64,000 nucleotides of DNA from Ruminococcus sp. Its GTDB lineage: Bacteria > Bacillota > Clostridia > Oscillospirales > Ruminococcaceae. Below, in pieces: positions 8,487 to 17,194 of this stretch (position 1 is its first letter; each line of letters starts with the position of its first letter). The notes beneath the pieces were generated by a model. It was not told where the DNA came from and did not search any database. It saw only the letters and a list, made by a program, of their open reading frames with translations. Where the stretch lies: NCBI RefSeq assembly GCF_019423705.1, contig NZ_JAHZAX010000004.1:158847-222846 (forward strand), read 5' to 3'. A program made the translations under genes and the position numbers.

Positions 8487-8634
8487 GATTTTTTCAGCTT
8501 GTTGAAAAAGTCCGACAAAAGTGGGACGTCGAGGACGCCGTCCCCTACAATTGGCGTAAATACGCTGTTTATATGTAGGGGCGAACAGCGTTCGCCCGTT
8601 ATTTTGGTGTTTTTCAACAGTCTCGATTTTTTTT
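8487..8634. repeat. MITE-like 130-bp element, copy 2, with flanking GATTTTTT repeats
   Basis: The core 8495-8624 is the same length as and nearly identical to 1255-1384, with TGTTGAAAAA inverted ends. GATTTTTT abuts both sides (8487-8494 and 8625-8632), which looks like an 8-bp target-site duplication. It is non-coding; open frames through it only translate the palindromes. Confidence 0.75.
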
Positions 8635-8723
8635 GTTGTGTTTGCAGGGATGAAAAAAATTTTTTCGCCCCTACAATATTTTATTATATTTTATTGCAGA
8701 AATGAGAATTGAAAATAAAAATA

Positions 8724-8778
8724 CATCGCCGCTAGGCGATACCTTAATTTCTCACTCCTCACTCCTAATTCCTCACTC
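8724..8778 (-). repeat. Dispersed repeat, family B (GTGAGGAAT / ATCGCC-GGCGAT), copy 1
   Basis: Read on the minus strand: GAGTGAGGAATTAGGAGTGAG..., then AAATTAAGGTATCGCC, TAG, CGGCGATG. Related copies are at 20973, 22863, 30109, 44556 and 56611. Confidence 0.7.
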
Positions 8779-8787
8779 AACAAAGTG

Positions 8788-8823
8788 AAAAGGCGGACAA
8801 CCCTTAACAGCTTGCCCGCCTTG
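8788..8823 (-). terminator. Terminator of rny
   Basis: On the minus strand AAGGCGGGCAAG ... TTGTCCGCCTTTT forms a stable stem about 25 bp after the rny stop. Confidence 0.85.
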
Positions 8824-8845
8824 TTTACACAAATTACGTTTGGTT

Positions 8846-10411
8846 TTACTTTGCGTATTCGATAGCTCTGCTCTCTCTGATGAGATTGACCTTGATCTGT
8901 CCCGGATAATCCATTTCCGTTTCGATCCTCTTGGCAATCTCACGAGCAACGAGCACCATTTTTTCGTCGTTGATCTTCTCTGGCTGAACCATAATTCTTA
9001 CCTCACGGCCTGCCTGGATAGCAAAGGACTTTTCTACGCCGTCATAAGACGTGCATATCTCTTCAAGCTTCTGAAGTCTCTTGATATAGTTTTCGTAATT
9101 CTCGCTTCTTGCACCCGGTCTTGCTGCGCTGATAGCGTCAGCCGCCTGTACCAGCGCCGCAACGACTGTTCTTGTTTCAACGTCGCCGTGGTGGGCTTCG
9201 ATAGCGTGGATAACCTCAGGGCTTTCTTTGTACTTCTTGCAGACGTCCACACCGATCTGAACGTGTGAACCCTCGATCTCGTAACTGAGAGCCTTGCCTA
9301 TATCGTGGAGCAGTCCTGCTCTTCTTGCAAGGTTTGCGTCAACGCCCAGTTCGGACGCCATCATTCCTGCAAGGTGAGCCACCTCTATTGAGTGGTTAAG
9401 TACGTTCTGTCTGTAACTTGTTCTGTAACGCAGACGGCCAAGAAGCTTGACAAGCTCGTGATTAACGCCGTGAACGTTAGTCTCAAGGATAGCTCTTTCG
9501 CCTTCCTGCTTGATCTTGAGCTCGACCTCACGCTTTGCCTTTTCGACCATTTCCTCGATACGTGTTGGGTGGATACGGCCGTCCTGGATAAGCTTTTCAA
9601 GAGCGATCCTTGCGATCTCCCTTCTTACCTGATCAAAGCAGGAGATAGTGATAGCTTCCGGTGTGTCGTCGATGATAAGATCGACGCCTGTGAGAGTTTC
9701 GATAGTTCTGATGTTTCTTCCTTCACGTCCGATGATACGTCCCTTCATTTCATCGTTAGGCAGCGCAACAACAGACACGGCAGACTCGGAGACCTGATCT
9801 GCGGCACATCTTGAGATAGCAAGAGAAATATACTGTCTTGCCTTTGCCTCGCAGTCCTCCTTGACCTGGTTCTCGTAATTCGTGACCCTTATGGCCTTTT
9901 CGTGCACCAGATCTTCGTCAAGCTTTGAAAGAAGATAATCCTTAGCCTGATCGACTGTGAACTGTGAGATCTTTTCCAGCATATCGAGCTGTGACTTCTT
10001 GATCCTGTCGGCTTCTGCCACCTTTTCATCGGCTGATCTCAGCTTGTTCTGGAGCTGTTCATCCTTCTTTTCAAGATTATCCAGCTTCCTGTCAACGGAT
10101 TCTTCCTTTTGCTGGATACGTCTTTCCTGTCTGGATACCTCGATTCGTCTCTCTTTAAGCTCTTTTTCAGTTTCCTGGCGTGACTTGTGTATCTCGTCCT
10201 TAGCTTCTACCAAAGCTTCTTTTTTCAGAGATTCAGCGTTCTTCTTTGCGTCCTCGACAATGCGTTCAGCTTCCTTTTCGGCAGAACCCATTGCAGCTTC
10301 AGCCGTCTTTTTGCGATAGCTTACGCCCTGCTTGAAGCAGATAAGACCGCTGACGCCTGCGCCAAGAATAAGAGCAACTACACATAGTAGAATAACAGTA
10401 CCTGGACCCAT
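8846..10411 (-). CDS. rny: Ribonuclease Y
   Basis: A 521-residue protein of standard family length. An N-terminal transmembrane helix (about 4-26) is followed by a long charged coiled coil (about 30-165). A KH domain (about 210-275) contains GRIIGREGRNIRTIETLTG. The HD phosphohydrolase domain holds HSIEVAHLAG and the metal-binding LLHDIGKA. RNase Y is the membrane-bound endoribonuclease that starts mRNA decay in most Firmicutes. It is monocistronic here, with its own promoter and terminator, and its 5' leader carries a terminator-like hairpin. Confidence 0.97.
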   Translation of the reverse strand: MGPGTVILLCVVALILGAGVSGLICFKQGVSYRKKTAEAAMGSAEKEAERIVEDAKKNAESLKKEALVEAKDEIHKSRQETEKELKERRIEVSRQERRIQQKEESVDRKLDNLEKKDEQLQNKLRSADEKVAEADRIKKSQLDMLEKISQFTVDQAKDYLLSKLDEDLVHEKAIRVTNYENQVKEDCEAKARQYISLAISRCAADQVSESAVSVVALPNDEMKGRIIGREGRNIRTIETLTGVDLIIDDTPEAITISCFDQVRREIARIALEKLIQDGRIHPTRIEEMVEKAKREVELKIKQEGERAILETNVHGVNHELVKLLGRLRYRTSYRQNVLNHSIEVAHLAGMMASELGVDANLARRAGLLHDIGKALSYEIEGSHVQIGVDVCKKYKESPEVIHAIEAHHGDVETRTVVAALVQAADAISAARPGARSENYENYIKRLQKLEEICTSYDGVEKSFAIQAGREVRIMVQPEKINDEKMVLVAREIAKRIETEMDYPGQIKVNLIRESRAIEYAK

Positions 10412-10544
10412 ATGTATAGCTTTCCTCCTTCTTACTTAGAAAGTATGAATACCGCCGCAGCAAGGCGTTTTTGCGTCCTTTATATCCGCAGAGATATTCA
10501 CCTAATATTAAATTGTAAAGATACAAAATTGCAAAATTTATTTT

Positions 10545-10574
10545 ATAAAAAACGCAGACCGTTTTTACAGTCTG
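10545..10574 (-). promoter_or_regulatory. Terminator-like hairpin in the rny leader
   Basis: On the minus strand CAGACTG, loop TAAAAA, CGGTCTG, then CGTTTTTT. It begins about 26 nt after the predicted transcript start and 130 nt before the rny ATG. No upstream minus-strand gene needs a terminator here, so it may attenuate rny itself. Confidence 0.5.
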
Positions 10575-10606
10575 TCAATTATATAAAAAATATAATGCAT
10601 AACATT

Positions 10607-10635
10607 ATTGTATAATAAAATACTCCGCTTGTCAA
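10607..10635 (-). promoter_or_regulatory. Promoter of rny
   Basis: On the minus strand TTGACA (10630-10635), 17 bp, TACAAT (10607-10612). Confidence 0.8.
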
Positions 10636-10684
10636 GAATTTTTTTAGTTAAATCCACAAAATTATATATTTTCTAACAAAGGGC

Positions 10685-10713
10685 TTGACAAATATCAAAC
10701 GAGGTGATAAAAT
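10685..10713 (+). promoter_or_regulatory. Promoter of the T-box/thrS transcript
   Basis: TTGACA (10685-10690), 17 bp, TAAAAT (10708-10713). It diverges from the rny promoter 50 bp away. Confidence 0.8.
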
Positions 10714-10719
10714 GTTAGC

Positions 10720-11017
10720 TGAGGTAGGAGAATGTTATCGAAAATTTATCCTGCCGTATATTTCAATGCTTTGACGGGGAAGTCTTGGCTGGGTGGAAGG
10801 TCTTTACAGAGAGTGCTGAACGTGAAAACGGGCTGTGATCGGCGCAGGACTGAGAAGCTGAGAATACCGCCCCCGAGTGCGTCCAATAAACGCCGCAGGC
10901 TCAGCGTTAGAGGAGCAGCTAATGAGGTACACGGGTGGTTTATCTGTGTATGAAGTTGGGTGGAATCACGATTACATCGTCCCATAGAACGGTTTTGCTG
11001 TTCTGTGGGATTTTTTA
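10720..11017 (+). promoter_or_regulatory. T-box riboswitch (threonine) with terminator
   Basis: The leader has the stem I AGAGAG element (about 10815-10821). A candidate specifier ACC (Thr) lies at 10866-10868 in GAGAATACCGCC. The T-box itself is TTGGGTGGAATCACGA (10956 on). The antiterminator is GGG, bulge TGGAATC, ACGAT-TAC-ATCGT, CCC. The competing terminator CCCATAGAAC / GTTCTGTGGG plus six T (10981-11016) shares the CCC at 10981-10983. T-boxes bind uncharged tRNA and permit read-through. The ACC assignment fits thrS downstream but the stem I fold was done by eye. Confidence 0.93.
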
Positions 11018-11067
11018 TTGGCTTATTTGCGAAAGAGGGTGTTGGTACTATGAAAGAGGGAAATGCG

Positions 11068-11406
11068 ATGAAAACAAGGCGTATCCTTGCAATCATTTGC
11101 TATACAGTCGGCTTTTGCGCATATGCGGCGGCAGGGTATGTTTCTTGGATATCCTGGGAGGGGACAATATCCTACAAGCAGGGATTTCTCACGTTCCTGC
11201 CCATATGGATAGTTTCTTACTGGTTCAACACGTTTTTTTCGCAGCTAATATGCAGGCGAAAAAAGGACGGCACAAAGCAATGGGCTGTGGGCAAGGGCGC
11301 AAGAAAAGTGCTGGGGGATATATCGACGGTGCTGAGCGTTGTGCTGCTTTGCTTTTGGATATATGTTTATCTGACGCAGTATACTGAACTGCTGAATTTC
11401 AAATAA
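11068..11406 (+). CDS. Small three-helix membrane protein, unknown, between T-box and thrS
   Basis: About 112 residues. ATG 11068 is preferred because AGAGGG lies 8 bases upstream; ATG 11050 is an alternative. Three hydrophobic segments lie at about 5-27, 38-56 and 85-105, with a Lys/Arg-rich loop (RRKKDGTKQWAVGKGARK) between the second and third. I recognise no family. It begins about 50 bp after the T-box terminator and ends 120 bp before thrS, so read-through at the T-box should express it together with thrS. Confidence 0.6.
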   Translation: MKTRRILAIICYTVGFCAYAAAGYVSWISWEGTISYKQGFLTFLPIWIVSYWFNTFFSQLICRRKKDGTKQWAVGKGARKVLGDISTVLSVVLLCFWIYVYLTQYTELLNFK

Positions 11407-11420
11407 TAGGGTATATGCAC

Positions 11421-11456
11421 TAGTAGGGGCGACCTGCGATCGCCCGTGGTAGGTCA
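11421..11456. repeat. TAGGGGCGA palindrome (family A)
   Basis: TAGTAGGGGCGACCTGCGAT continues into CGCCCGTGGTAGGTC. This is a solo copy of the palindrome inside the MITE-like elements. It lies between the small membrane protein and thrS. Confidence 0.65.
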
Positions 11457-11526
11457 AACGGAAAAACAGCGTGCATTGCACGTTTTGATAAAAAATTACA
11501 ACATTATATAAATTGGAGGAATAAAA

Positions 11527-13473
11527 ATGATAAAGCTGAAACTTAAAGACGGCTCTGTTCGTGAGATCGAACAGGCAATGGCTGCAAGCGAGATAATCAA
11601 GGACATCGGAATGGGTCTTTACAAGGCTGCCTGCTGCGTAAAGCTCGATGGACAGGTCTTTGACCTCAGAACTGTTGTAGATCACGACTGCGAGTTCGAG
11701 GTTATGACATTCGATTCAAAGGCCGGCAAGGAGACTTTCTGGCACACGGCTTCTCACCTTATGGCGCAGGCTGTAAAGAACCTTTATCCTGCGGCAAAGC
11801 TTGCAAGAGGCCCTGCTACTGAGACTGGTTTCTATTATGATTTCGAGGTGGAAAAGCCTTTCACTCCTGCTGATCTTGAAAAGATACAGGCTGAGATGAA
11901 GAAGCTTGCAAAGGAAGGTTACGCTCTCGAGCGTTTCGAGCTTCCTGTTGACGAGGCTATCAAGCTTATGGAAGAGAGAAACGAGGACTACAAGGTAGAG
12001 CTTATCCACAAGCACGATGACAAGGGCGAAAAGCTTTCATTCTACAAGCAGGGCGATTTCGTTGATCTTTGCGCAGGCCCTCACATTATGAGCGTTGCTT
12101 CTATCAAGGCTGTAAAGCTTCTTTCCTGCACGGGTGCATACTGGGGCAAAGCTGAGGACGGCAAGCAGCTTTCGAGAATCTATGGCACAGCTTTCCCTAA
12201 GGCTTCAATGCTGGAAGAGTTCCTCAAGCAGCAGGAAGAGGCTAAGCTTCGTGACCACAACAAGATCGGCAGAGATCTTGAGTATTTCACAACTGTTGAC
12301 TATGTTGGGCAAGGTCTGCCTATTATGCTGCCAAAGGGCGCAAGAGTTATACAGCTTCTCCAGCGTTGGGTTGAGGACGTTGAGCAGTCAAAGGGCTGTC
12401 TGCTCACAAAGACTCCGCTTTTCGCTAAGAGAGACCTTTACAAGATCTCGGGACATTGGGATCACTATCTTGACGGAATGTTCATTCTCGGCGATCCATA
12501 TGATGAGGAAAAAGAGTGCTTCGCTCTTCGTCCAATGACTTGTCCTTTCCAGTATCAGGTATATCTTAACAGGCAGCGTTCTTACAGAGATCTGCCTATG
12601 AGACTGACTGAGACTTCGACGCTTTTCAGAAACGAGGACAGCGGTGAGATGCATGGTCTTATCAGAGTAAGACAGTTCACTATCTCAGAGGGTCATTACA
12701 TTCTCAGACCTGACCAGCTTGAGGAAGAGTTCAAGGGCTGTCTTGAGCTTGCAAAGTATATGCTCGAGACTGTTGGACTTCTCGAGGACTGCACATTCAG
12801 ATTCTCACAGTGGGACCCTGCTAACCCTAAGAACAAGTACGAGGGCACGGCAGAGCAATGGGAGCACGCTCAGGCGGCAATGAAAACTATCCTTGACGAT
12901 CTTGGCGTTGATTATGATATCGGTATCGACGAGGCTGCGTTCTATGGCCCTAAGCTGGATATCCAGTACAAGAACGTTTACGGCAAGGAAGATACTCTTG
13001 TAACTATCCAGATCGATATGCTTCTGGCTGAAAAGTTCGGTATGTATTATATCGACAAGGACGGTCAGAAGAAGCTGCCTTATATCATTCACAGAACTTC
13101 ACTTGGCTGCTATGAGAGAACACTTGCTTATATGCTGGAGCATTTCGCAGGCGTTCTGCCGCTCTGGCTTGCACCTGAGCAGGTTAGACTTCTGCCTATC
13201 AAGGGCGATCACGTTGAGTACGCTCAGAAGATCGCAGACAGAATGACTGCAATGGGTATGAGAGTTACAGTTGACAGCAGAGACGAGAACATCGGTCCTA
13301 AGATCAAGGCTGCAAGACTTGAAAAGATCCCTTATATGCTCATCATCGGCGACAATGAGATGAATAGCAACACGGTTACAGTTCGTTCGAGAAAAGAAGG
13401 CGAGCTTCCTGCGATGCCTGTTGACGATCTTATCGCTAAGCTTGATGAGGAGATCAAGACTAAGGCTAAGTAA
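11527..13473 (+). CDS. thrS: Threonyl-tRNA synthetase
   Basis: A 648-residue class II synthetase of full length. The N-terminal TGS domain (1-62) is followed by the editing domain with FWHTASHLMAQAV (HxxxH, about residue 76). The catalytic core contains MTCPFQ (zinc Cys), motif 2 around TSTLFRNEDSGEMHGLIRVR, and motif 3 SLGCYERTLAYMLEHFAG. The C-terminal anticodon-binding domain starts near PEQVRLLPI. GGAGGA lies 8 bases before the ATG. It is controlled by the Thr T-box at 10720 and charges tRNA-Thr in the cytosol. Confidence 0.98.
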   Translation: MIKLKLKDGSVREIEQAMAASEIIKDIGMGLYKAACCVKLDGQVFDLRTVVDHDCEFEVMTFDSKAGKETFWHTASHLMAQAVKNLYPAAKLARGPATETGFYYDFEVEKPFTPADLEKIQAEMKKLAKEGYALERFELPVDEAIKLMEERNEDYKVELIHKHDDKGEKLSFYKQGDFVDLCAGPHIMSVASIKAVKLLSCTGAYWGKAEDGKQLSRIYGTAFPKASMLEEFLKQQEEAKLRDHNKIGRDLEYFTTVDYVGQGLPIMLPKGARVIQLLQRWVEDVEQSKGCLLTKTPLFAKRDLYKISGHWDHYLDGMFILGDPYDEEKECFALRPMTCPFQYQVYLNRQRSYRDLPMRLTETSTLFRNEDSGEMHGLIRVRQFTISEGHYILRPDQLEEEFKGCLELAKYMLETVGLLEDCTFRFSQWDPANPKNKYEGTAEQWEHAQAAMKTILDDLGVDYDIGIDEAAFYGPKLDIQYKNVYGKEDTLVTIQIDMLLAEKFGMYYIDKDGQKKLPYIIHRTSLGCYERTLAYMLEHFAGVLPLWLAPEQVRLLPIKGDHVEYAQKIADRMTAMGMRVTVDSRDENIGPKIKAARLEKIPYMLIIGDNEMNSNTVTVRSRKEGELPAMPVDDLIAKLDEEIKTKAK

Positions 13474-13489
13474 TTGGACGCTGCAAATA

Positions 13490-13545
13490 ATGTAGGGGCG
13501 AAAATTGTTGTTCGACAAGGCTCACAACAATTTGCTTTCGCCCGT
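13490..13545. repeat. TAGGGGCGA palindrome (family A), long-arm variant
   Basis: TGTAGGGGCGAAAATTGTTG, then TTCGACAAGGCT, then CACAACAATTTGC..TTTCGCCCG. The AAATTGTTGT / ACAACAATTT arms extend the palindrome. Near-identical variants are at 42780 and 52223. Confidence 0.65.
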
Positions 13546-13697
13546 GTGTGACAGATGTCGGCTAGATATTCAGACAATACCGCACAGGGGAAATTCTCTT
13601 GTGCGGCATTGCCGTTAAATGCAATAATATACAAAATACAAAGTAAACAGTATGATATGGGGCAGGGCGTTGTCTTGCTTCGGAAAAGAGGTAATTG

Positions 13698-15257
13698 ATG
13701 AGATCAGATATGATATGGACGCTGGTGGCATTCGCATTTTATCTTGCTGGAATGCTTCTTATAGGCGCTGCATATATGAAAAAGACAAAAAGCTCGGAGG
13801 ACTTTTTCCTTGGCGGAAGAGGTCTTAACGGCTGGGTGGCGGCGCTTTCTGCGCAGGCTTCGGATATGTCGGGCTGGATGCTTATGGGTCTGCCGGGCAC
13901 GGTTTACGCATACGGCACAGGTCAGATATGGATAGCTGTGGGACTTCTTATCGGAACTATCCTTAACTGGGCGATAGTTTCGGGAAGACTCAGAAGATAC
14001 ACTATCAGGGCGAACAATTCCCTTACGCTGCCGAAATATCTTGAAAACAGATTTGAGGACAAGCACAAGATCATGCTGCTGGTATCGTCTATCGCTATCG
14101 TGGTGTTCTTCCTTGTTTACACGGCTTCTGCGCTTTCAGCAGGCGGAAAGCTTTTCAACTCCATTTTCGGTATCGACTACAAGATATGTCTTACTATCGG
14201 CGCTGTGGTAATTCTCGGATACACATTTATGGGCGGATTTATGGCGGTTTGCGTGACTGACTTTGTTCAGGGGCTTCTTATGCTGGCAGGCGTTGTGACT
14301 ATCCCTATCATCGCATTTTTCCTTGTTGGCGCAGGTAACGTTATGGACAACATCACGGCAAGCGGCGTTGAAGCGCATCATTACCTCAACATTTTCAATG
14401 ACGAAAAGGGTCAGACCCTTTCGGCAATCGACATAATCTCTCGGCTTGGCTGGGCGCTGGGCTATTTCGGAATGCCTCATATCCTTGTTAGATTTATGGC
14501 TATAAGCTCCGAAAAGGAAGTAAAGAAGTCAAGAGTTATCGGCTGCGTATGGTGTGCAATATCCCTTTGCTTCGCTTGCTTTATAGCTATCGTGGGCAGG
14601 GCTTATCTTGTACCTGTGCTTGAAAACAGCAAGTCGGAGAACGTTTTTATCGAGATGATACAGAAAGTTTTCAATTCTGATATCGGTCTGCCATTCGTCG
14701 GCGGAATTTTCCTTTGCGGAATACTTGCTGCCATAATGTCAACGGCTGATTCTCAGCTTCTTGTAACGGCTTCATCGGTATCTGAGGATATTTACCATTC
14801 CTGCATCGCACCAAAGGCAGACAGCAAGAAAGTTCTGCTTGTCAGCCGTATCACAGTACTTGTTGTTGCTGTTATCGCATACATAATCGCTCTTGACCCT
14901 AAGAGCAGCATAATGGGTCTTGTATCAAACGCTTGGGCGGGTCTTGGCGCTTCGTTTGGCCCTATCGTGCTTATGTCCCTTTACTGGAGAAGGACGAACC
15001 TTGCAGGTGCGGCAGCAGGCGTTGCTTCGGGTGCGCTTTCCGTTATCATATGGGACTATATCCCACTTGCCGGCGGACAGACCCTTGCGGACAAGACTGG
15101 ACTTTATTCGCTGGTAGTTGGCTTTGCGGTGAGCCTTGTGCTTATCGTTATCGTGAGCCTTTGCACAAAGGCGCCTTCTGAGGCAATGCTCAAGGCATTT
15201 GACGATGTCAAGAACGGCGTTGACTGCGGCTGCGATGATGTGGCGGAAAAGGCGTAA
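13698..15257 (+). CDS. putP: Sodium/proline symporter
   Basis: A 519-residue protein of the solute:sodium symporter family with about 13 transmembrane helices. ATG 13698 was chosen because AGAGG is 6 bases upstream; a TTG one codon earlier is also in frame. The conserved SSEDFFLGGRGLNGWVAALS and AQASDMSGWMLMGLPG segments near the N-terminus match PutP, where Asp and Ser residues help bind Na+. It imports proline using the sodium gradient. It appears to be a single-gene unit ended by a terminator at 15285. Substrate specificity is by family resemblance. Confidence 0.9.
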   Translation: MRSDMIWTLVAFAFYLAGMLLIGAAYMKKTKSSEDFFLGGRGLNGWVAALSAQASDMSGWMLMGLPGTVYAYGTGQIWIAVGLLIGTILNWAIVSGRLRRYTIRANNSLTLPKYLENRFEDKHKIMLLVSSIAIVVFFLVYTASALSAGGKLFNSIFGIDYKICLTIGAVVILGYTFMGGFMAVCVTDFVQGLLMLAGVVTIPIIAFFLVGAGNVMDNITASGVEAHHYLNIFNDEKGQTLSAIDIISRLGWALGYFGMPHILVRFMAISSEKEVKKSRVIGCVWCAISLCFACFIAIVGRAYLVPVLENSKSENVFIEMIQKVFNSDIGLPFVGGIFLCGILAAIMSTADSQLLVTASSVSEDIYHSCIAPKADSKKVLLVSRITVLVVAVIAYIIALDPKSSIMGLVSNAWAGLGASFGPIVLMSLYWRRTNLAGAAAGVASGALSVIIWDYIPLAGGQTLADKTGLYSLVVGFAVSLVLIVIVSLCTKAPSEAMLKAFDDVKNGVDCGCDDVAEKA

Positions 15258-15284
15258 AAGACGAAAAAACGATTTGATCGGATA

Positions 15285-15318
15285 TAAAAACGGGTGGACG
15301 ATGTTCGCCCGTTTTTTT
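15285..15318 (+). terminator. Terminator of putP
   Basis: AAAACGGG...GACGATGTT...CGCCCGTTTTTTT: a short stem with a T run, 30 bp after the putP stop. Confidence 0.8.
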
Positions 15319-15363
15319 GCTTGGATTTTATGCCTTTTTACCGCAATTGTTCACACTAAAATG

Positions 15364-15392
15364 TTGAAATGTAAAGGGATATGTGTTATAAT
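15364..15392 (+). promoter_or_regulatory. Promoter of fhs
   Basis: TTGAAA (15364-15369), 17 bp, TATAAT (15387-15392). Confidence 0.8.
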
Positions 15393-15397
15393 ATATG

Positions 15398-15428
15398 GGC
15401 AAGACCATACAGGTATTGCCTTGGTATG
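15398..15428 (+). promoter_or_regulatory. Possible H-type pseudoknot at the 5' end of the fhs transcript
   Basis: Interleaved arms GGCAA (15398), CATAC (15406), TTGCC (15416), GTATG (15424) could form two stacked 5-bp stems with 3-, 5- and 3-nt linkers, starting about at the transcript start. It does not match the known THF riboswitch sequence. It may be chance. Confidence 0.3.
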
Positions 15429-15483
15429 ATATTTTTGTGTTGGAAAACAAAAACGAAAATAAATTTGAAAGGAAATGATCTTA

Positions 15484-17154
15484 ATGCTGTCAGATATCGA
15501 GATCGCAAAACAGGCAAAAATGCTGAAAATAGGAGAGGTGGCTGCAAAGCTTGGTATCTCCGAGGACGAATATGAGCCATACGGCCATTACAAGGCAAAG
15601 CTTTCGGAGGAGCTTTACGCAAAGACTAAGGACTATCCGGACGGAAAGCTTATTCTTGTCACCGCTATCAACCCTACACCGGCAGGCGAGGGCAAGACGA
15701 CTATTTCAGTTGGCCTTGCTGAATCTATGAACAAGATCGGCAAGAAAACTATGCTTGCGCTGAGAGAACCTTCACTTGGCCCTGTATTCGGAATCAAGGG
15801 CGGTGCAGCAGGCGGCGGATATGCGCAGGTAGTGCCTATGGAGGACATCAATCTTCACTTCACGGGGGATATGCACGCTATCACGGCGGCGAATAATCTT
15901 CTTTGCGCTCTTATCGACAATCATATGCAGCAGGGAAATGATCTTCACATAGATCAGAGGAGGATACTTTTCAAGCGTTGTATGGATATGAACGACAGAT
16001 CGCTGAGAGATATTATCATCGGTCTTGGCTCAAAGGTGAACGGTATCCCTAGAGAGGATTCTTTCCAGATAACTGTTGCTTCTGAGATTATGGCTATTCT
16101 TTGTCTTGCTTCTGATCTTGCTGATCTCAAGGCAAGGATCGAGAGGATACTTGTTGCATACACCACAGATGGCAAGCCTGTTTATGCAAAGGACATCGGC
16201 GGCTGCGGCGCAATGACTGCGCTTCTCAAGGACGCATTGAAGCCTAATCTTGTGCAGACCCTTGAAAACAATCCTGCTCTTATCCACGGCGGCCCATTCG
16301 CAAACATCGCACACGGCTGCAACTCTGTAAGAGCAACAAAGCTTTCACTCAAGCTTGCTGATTACACTATCACAGAGGCAGGCTTCGGTTCTGATCTTGG
16401 CGCAGAGAAGTTCTTTGACATCAAGTGCAGATTTGCAGGCCTTAAGCCAAACTGCGTTGTTCTTGTTGCCACAGTAAGGGCGCTCAAGTATAATGGCGGC
16501 GTGCCGAAGACTGAACTGACGGCAGAGAACGTTGAGGCAGTTGAAAAGGGTATTGTGAACCTCAAGACGCACGTTGAGAATATGCACAAATTCGGCGTGC
16601 CTGTTGTTGTTGCTATCAACAGGTTCCACACAGATACAGAAGCTGAACTTGCAGTTATCGAGAGAGTTTGCGGCGAGCTTGGCGTTGAGTTCTCACTTGC
16701 TGAGATATTCGCAAAGGGTTCAGAGGGCGGTATCGACCTTGCAGAGAAGGTTTGCAAGACTATCGAGACAAAGCCTTCCAACTTCAAGCCGCTTTATGAT
16801 GAAAAGCTGTCTATCAAGGAAAAGCTTGACATTCTTGCGAAGGAAATTTATCGTGCCGACGGCGTAATTTACACAAAGCAGGCTGAAAAGGCTTTGAAGG
16901 AGATAAACGATCTTGGTTTCGGCGACATTCCTGTTTGTGTTGCAAAGACGCAGTATTCGCTTTCTGATGACGCAACAAAGCTTGGCAAGCCTGAGAACTT
17001 CAAGATCACAGTAAGAGATCTGAGGTTGTCTGCCGGTGCAGGATTTGTGGTAGTTTACACAGGCGACATTATGACAATGCCAGGTCTGCCAAAGAAGCCT
17101 GCGGCATACGGCATAGATTGTGATAATGAGGGCAATATATATGGACTTTTCTGA
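15484..17154 (+). CDS. fhs: Formate-tetrahydrofolate ligase
   Basis: 556 residues, the usual family length, if started at ATG 15484 (AAAGGA 10 bases upstream). An ATG at 15475 is too close to that site. The P-loop TPAGEGKTTISVGL lies at about residues 63-76. The conserved GIKGGAAGGGYAQVVPMEDINLHFTGD region follows. It makes 10-formyl-THF from formate, THF and ATP, serving purine synthesis and, in acetogens, the methyl branch of the Wood-Ljungdahl pathway. No other one-carbon genes are adjacent. The stop codon lies inside a 13-bp inverted repeat. Confidence 0.97.
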   Translation: MLSDIEIAKQAKMLKIGEVAAKLGISEDEYEPYGHYKAKLSEELYAKTKDYPDGKLILVTAINPTPAGEGKTTISVGLAESMNKIGKKTMLALREPSLGPVFGIKGGAAGGGYAQVVPMEDINLHFTGDMHAITAANNLLCALIDNHMQQGNDLHIDQRRILFKRCMDMNDRSLRDIIIGLGSKVNGIPREDSFQITVASEIMAILCLASDLADLKARIERILVAYTTDGKPVYAKDIGGCGAMTALLKDALKPNLVQTLENNPALIHGGPFANIAHGCNSVRATKLSLKLADYTITEAGFGSDLGAEKFFDIKCRFAGLKPNCVVLVATVRALKYNGGVPKTELTAENVEAVEKGIVNLKTHVENMHKFGVPVVVAINRFHTDTEAELAVIERVCGELGVEFSLAEIFAKGSEGGIDLAEKVCKTIETKPSNFKPLYDEKLSIKEKLDILAKEIYRADGVIYTKQAEKALKEINDLGFGDIPVCVAKTQYSLSDDATKLGKPENFKITVRDLRLSAGAGFVVVYTGDIMTMPGLPKKPAAYGIDCDNEGNIYGLF

Positions 17155-17173
17155 TCTTTAGATCAGAAAAGTC
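17144..17173. other. Inverted repeat overlapping the fhs stop codon
   Basis: GACTTTTCTGATC, TTTA, GATCAGAAAAGTC: a perfect 13-bp stem including the fhs TGA (17152-17154). There is no T tract after it, so it may stabilise the 3' end or weaken read-through into the next gene rather than terminate. Confidence 0.6.
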
Positions 17174-17194
17174 ACGGCAAATGAGGTGAACTAT

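Noticed and set aside
10732..11096. Open frames on both strands across 10.73-11.1 kb
   Set aside because: The interval is the T-box leader; its RNA structure explains the sequence better than coding.
15360..15483. Tetrahydrofolate riboswitch before fhs
   Set aside because: The leader is too short and lacks the THF aptamer sequence; only a speculative small pseudoknot remains.
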